Shown: positions 5,452-7,728 of the stretch, one piece after another
Position numbering within the stretch: the stretch's first letter is position 1
Layout: each line of letters opens with the position of its first letter
NCBI GenBank assembly: GCA_030432015.1
Contig: JAUIHJ010000400.1
Coordinates: forward strand, 1-7,728
Reading direction: 5' to 3'
DNA from: a bacterium
GTDB lineage: Bacteria; Planctomycetota; Planctomycetia; Pirellulales; Pirellulaceae
Length of the DNA: 7,728 bases
Made by a program: the position numbers and the translations under genes
Notes under the pieces: generated by a model
What the model saw: the letters and a program-made list of their open reading frames with translations, nothing else
Databases searched by the model: none
Told to the model about the DNA's origin: nothing

Positions 5452-7149
5452 CTATTCCGCGCGGCGCTGTTGCAGCGCCGCATGTCGGGCCGCTTCAAAC
5501 TCGTCCCCCGGGTTCCAGGCAGGCATCGCCGCTTGCTGTGCAGCGCGCAGCCCGACGTAGAATAGCAATCGGGCATCTGCGATCGCCCCACTGAGATCCC
5601 ATTGATCACTGTACTCGTCGCTCTGTTGATGGTAATTCGTCGCTTCCCAATCTTCGCGACGTTGCTGACCCCAGCCTGCCGGCTTGCCGATCACATCGAT
5701 CCCGGCGTGCAGATAGACGCCAGGCACACCGACTTTGGCCAGACTGAACTGGTCCGATCGATAATAGAATCCTCGGTCGGGAAAACGGTCGGGAGTCACG
5801 TGTCGTTCCTGCCATTTCGCCACGGCGGCGACGAGGGTATCCAGATTCGATTTTCCATAGCCAATCACGTTGACGTCGCGGGTCCTCCCGTAGAAATTCA
5901 GTCCGTCGATGTTCATAACCGCGCCCAGGTAGCCGGCCGGCGCTGGTGGATGCGCGGCCAGGAATTCCGACCCCAGCAGCCCCTGTTCTTCCGCGCCAAC
6001 CGCCGCGAACAAGATCGACCGCGCCGGTCGTTGCTTTAACTGCGAATACGCTTGTGCCGTCGCCAGGAGCGCCGCGACCCCCGAGGCATTATCGATCGCC
6101 CCGTTATAAATATTGTCACCCCGCTCGTCGCGTTCGGCGGACATGCCAATGTGGTCGTGATGCGCCATGTAGACGATCATCTCACTTTTCAACTCCGGGT
6201 CGCTCCCCTCCAGCAAGCCAAGCACGTTGGCGGTTGTTTGCTTGCGTGATTCGCAACGCAGGTCAATCGACAACGTCGTGCTGAGCGGGACGGGTTGGAA
6301 CTCGCGTTCTTCGGCTGCGGCGCGCAGTGCGTCCAAGTCATGCCCACTCAGTTTTGCCAGGCGACGCGCCGCTTCGTCGGTCAGCCAGCCGTTCATTTCG
6401 TCACGCGGCCCTTGCTGCCCCTCCAGTTCAAACTCTTCGCCGGCCCACGAAGTCTGCACAACCTGGTAGGGGTAACCGGCCGACTCGGTCGTGTGAATGA
6501 TCAGCGCGCCGGCCGCGCCCACCTTGGCAGCCATCGCGTATTTGTAGTCCCAGCGGCCGTAGTACAAACGCCGCCTGCCAGCGAACAACTGGGGGTCATC
6601 CGCCGGGTCGTTGTTCATCATCAACAACACTTTGCCCTTGAGATCCATGTCCTTGTAGTCGTTCCAGTCGTATTCCGGCGCGACAATCCCAAAACCGACG
6701 AAGACAACCTCCGCATCGCGAAAACCCAACTGCTCGGCCGGTCGACCGGCGTTGGCCATGAAGTCGTCCGAGTACTTCAACTCCAGCGACTTTTCTCCCT
6801 GATGAAATGTAATGGTCGCTGGGGGGAGCGTCTTCGTTCCGACCAACGGTACGGGTTGATACCATGTGCCGTCAGGGGCGGCGGGCTTCAATCCGAGCGC
6901 CTCGAACTGGGTGGCGATGTATCGCTGTGCAAGTTGGTCGCCTCGCGTGCCAGGCCCCCGTCCTTCCAGCAGGTCATCAGCCAGAAACCGAATGTGGGCC
7001 CGCAATGTTGCATCGTTGATGGCGGTCGCTGCGGATTTTTCGCTGGCGTTCGGCATGTCGACTTCATCGCACGCGGCGCGTTCGGGTGCGACGAACGCAA
7101 TCGATGCCAAGCTGGCGACAAGACTCGCGGCAAGAATGGAAGATCGCAA
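5452..7149 (-). CDS. exported M28 family zinc aminopeptidase with PA domain
   Basis: 565 residues. After a signal peptide (MRSSILAASLVASLASIAFV, cut probably in the following APERAAC region) comes the helix LRAHIRFLADDLLEGRGPGTRG (49-70), typical of this class. A protease-associated (PA) domain follows at about 145-310 (DAEVVFVGFGI, DLKGKVLLMMNNDP, KVGAAGALIIH), inserted before the metallopeptidase domain. The co-catalytic zinc set of family M28 is complete: AHHDH (His330, Asp332), AIDNASG (bridging Asp353), GAEEQG (catalytic Glu387, ligand Glu388), NIDGLN (Asp415) and TNYHQQSD (His507). It should therefore be an active aminopeptidase or carboxypeptidase-type enzyme in the periplasm or outside the cell, cutting peptides for nutrition. 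The start is a TTG at 7149-7147: AGGAG lies 7 bases before it and the signal peptide begins there. The open frame extends to 7320 but adds 57 residues that would bury the signal peptide. Convergent with the isomerase-like gene. Confidence 0.92.
   Translation of the reverse strand: MRSSILAASLVASLASIAFVAPERAACDEVDMPNASEKSAATAINDATLRAHIRFLADDLLEGRGPGTRGDQLAQRYIATQFEALGLKPAAPDGTWYQPVPLVGTKTLPPATITFHQGEKSLELKYSDDFMANAGRPAEQLGFRDAEVVFVGFGIVAPEYDWNDYKDMDLKGKVLLMMNNDPADDPQLFAGRRRLYYGRWDYKYAMAAKVGAAGALIIHTTESAGYPYQVVQTSWAGEEFELEGQQGPRDEMNGWLTDEAARRLAKLSGHDLDALRAAAEEREFQPVPLSTTLSIDLRCESRKQTTANVLGLLEGSDPELKSEMIVYMAHHDHIGMSAERDERGDNIYNGAIDNASGVAALLATAQAYSQLKQRPARSILFAAVGAEEQGLLGSEFLAAHPPAPAGYLGAVMNIDGLNFYGRTRDVNVIGYGKSNLDTLVAAVAKWQERHVTPDRFPDRGFYYRSDQFSLAKVGVPGVYLHAGIDVIGKPAGWGQQRREDWEATNYHQQSDEYSDQWDLSGAIADARLLFYVGLRAAQQAAMPAWNPGDEFEAARHAALQQRRAE
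5461..5481. repeat. perfect 9-bp hairpin at the 3' end of the M28 gene
   Basis: GCGGCGCTG (5461-5469) and CAGCGCCGC (5473-5481) are perfect inverted arms with a 3-base loop. They lie inside the last codons of the M28 gene (coding the AALQQRR region), 7 bases from its stop codon. Neither strand has a T-run after it, so it is not a classic intrinsic terminator, but a GC stem this strong could stabilise the mRNA end or slow convergent transcription. Confidence 0.6.
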
Positions 7150-7156
7150 CGTAGTG

Positions 7157-7161
7157 CTCCT
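7157..7161 (-). promoter_or_regulatory. ribosome binding site deciding the TTG start of the M28 gene
   Basis: AGGAG on the minus strand, 7 bases before the TTG at 7149. It is the best Shine-Dalgarno match in the window and places the start exactly at the signal peptide. Confidence 0.75.
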
Positions 7162-7206
7162 GTTAGGCAAATGAAACGCGTCTGTTGGCGGGGTTGCGGC
7201 AGGCGT

Positions 7207-7318
7207 GCCCCATAGGGGCCATCGGCAAGCCGGGCCCGCCGTCCGGGCGGGACGACAGTCTACCATTCTCGCCATACCATGGAACAGCGCAACTGCCTGG
7301 GGCAGGCGCGACGCCTGC
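7207..7318. repeat. cluster of small inverted repeats in a divergent control region
   Basis: This lies in the 279-base gap between the M28 and PSC1-type genes. Inverted repeats: GCCCC-ATA-GGGGC (7207-7219); CCCGCC and GGCGGG (7235-7240 and 7246-7251); CTGCC-TGG-GGCAG (7293-7305); GCAGGCG-CGA-CGCCTGC (7302-7318). The last two share the GGCAG stretch and cannot form together. All would lie in the leader of the M28 transcript if its promoter is distal. No convincing promoter could be picked in the rest of the gap. Confidence 0.55.
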
Positions 7319-7417
7319 ATTCATCCGGCCGATCGATTAGACTGAGGGCGAGTTGTCGACGCTGCACACGACCGGCTGCCACGCTCCACATGCCCAGCAA
7401 CTTTGATGCGACTCAAG

Positions 7418-7423
7418 TAAGGA
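7418..7423 (+). promoter_or_regulatory. ribosome binding site of the PSC1-type gene
   Basis: TAAGGA ends 5 bases before ATG 7429, supporting that start. Confidence 0.55.
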
Positions 7424-7428
7424 ATTCA

Positions 7429-7728
7429 ATGACCAACGAGGTTCTGACATCGCGATTGTCACTGCGGCTGGGCGCCGGTTTGTTGATCGTTGCTCTCCTT
7501 GTAAGCAGCCCCGTTGGGCGCGCAGCGGATGCGAACGAACCGGTCAGCTTGGATCAGCAGGTTCGCACGATACTCTCGGGCAGTTGCTACGCCTGTCATG
7601 GTCCGGACGAAGCCAGTCGCGAGGCGGACTTGCGGCTCGACCTGCGCGACGCAGCGGTGGCCATGCGCGATGGACGCCGCGCGATCACACCGGGTCATCG
7701 TGCCACCAGCGAACTCTATCGCCGCATC
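7429..7728 (+). CDS. planctomycete cytochrome c (PSC1) domain protein, 5' part
   Basis: The first 100 codons of a gene that runs off the right edge. Residues 1-33 form a signal peptide: basic start, core LGAGLLIVALLVSSPVG, cut probably after RAA. Then comes VSLDQQVRTILSGSCYACHGPDEASREADLRLDLRDAAV, the pattern of the planctomycete cytochrome c domain (PF07635): a CxxCH haem site (Cys53, Cys56, His57), CHGPD, and the LRLD motif (68-71). RRAITPGHRATSELYRRI matches the continuation in which the domain ends with a PG-x(5)-S-x-L-x-R-R-I element. In planctomycetes such proteins usually carry DUF1549 and DUF1553 domains downstream and are found near secreted sulfatases and DUF1501 proteins; whether that holds here lies beyond the window. 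The likely role is extracytoplasmic redox or polymer breakdown, not established. TAAGGA precedes the ATG. Confidence 0.88.
   Translation, partial: MTNEVLTSRLSLRLGAGLLIVALLVSSPVGRAADANEPVSLDQQVRTILSGSCYACHGPDEASREADLRLDLRDAAVAMRDGRRAITPGHRATSELYRRI

Noticed and set aside
6295..7215. 306-codon open frame on the + strand opposite the M28 gene
   Set aside because: Antisense shadow of a well-supported zinc peptidase; the product has no signal, domain or ribosome binding site of note.
7150..7320. N-terminal extension of the M28 gene to 7320
   Set aside because: It would place 57 residues before a good signal peptide, and the AGGAG/TTG pair lies exactly at the signal start.
1..7728. A new defence, mobile or biosynthetic system
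   Set aside because: I see no transposase, integrase, phage gene, nuclease, toxin pair, CRISPR repeat or biosynthetic cluster. The genes are separate known families, and base composition shows no obvious foreign block.

Overview
The window looks like a chromosomal piece of a GC-rich planctomycete (Planctomycetota, probably near Pirellulales). The clearest marker is the gene cut by the right edge: an exported protein with a CxxCH haem motif in the context typical of the planctomycete cytochrome c domain (PSC1). A Tat-exported hydroxypyruvate isomerase-like TIM-barrel protein, a ceramidase-like exported protein, an exported M28 peptidase with a PA domain and a DYYGSTAL-type STAS protein fit the same assignment. 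The assignment rests on recognising families, not on a search.

Layout, left to right: (1) the 3' part of a DUF309 gene (+) whose reading frame is open to the left edge; (2) an overlooked 34-codon ORF (+) for a small single-span membrane protein; (3) a convergent gene (-) for a neutral/alkaline ceramidase-like exported protein that lacks the usual serine nucleophile; (4) a 245-base divergent control region with tandem and inverted repeats; (5) an MFS transporter (+); (6) a single-domain STAS protein (+) with a plausible sigma70-like promoter; (7) 52 bases on, a Tat-exported hydroxypyruvate isomerase-family protein (+); (8) a convergent exported M28 zinc aminopeptidase (-) whose real start is a TTG behind a strong AGGAG; (9) a 279-base divergent region rich in small hairpins; (10) the first 100 codons of the PSC1-type gene (+), running off the right edge.

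The genes do not form one obvious pathway. Three or four of the products (ceramidase-like, isomerase-like, M28 peptidase, PSC1 protein) carry export signals, so the common theme is degradation and uptake of organic matter at the cell surface or in the periplasm, with the MFS permease as a possible uptake step. That link is inference from neighbourhood. I see no mobile element, CRISPR array, tRNA, rRNA, phage gene or defence system, and no complete new system. The points most worth a second look are the small membrane protein, the two family members with altered key residues (STAS and ceramidase-like), and the repeats in the two divergent control regions.
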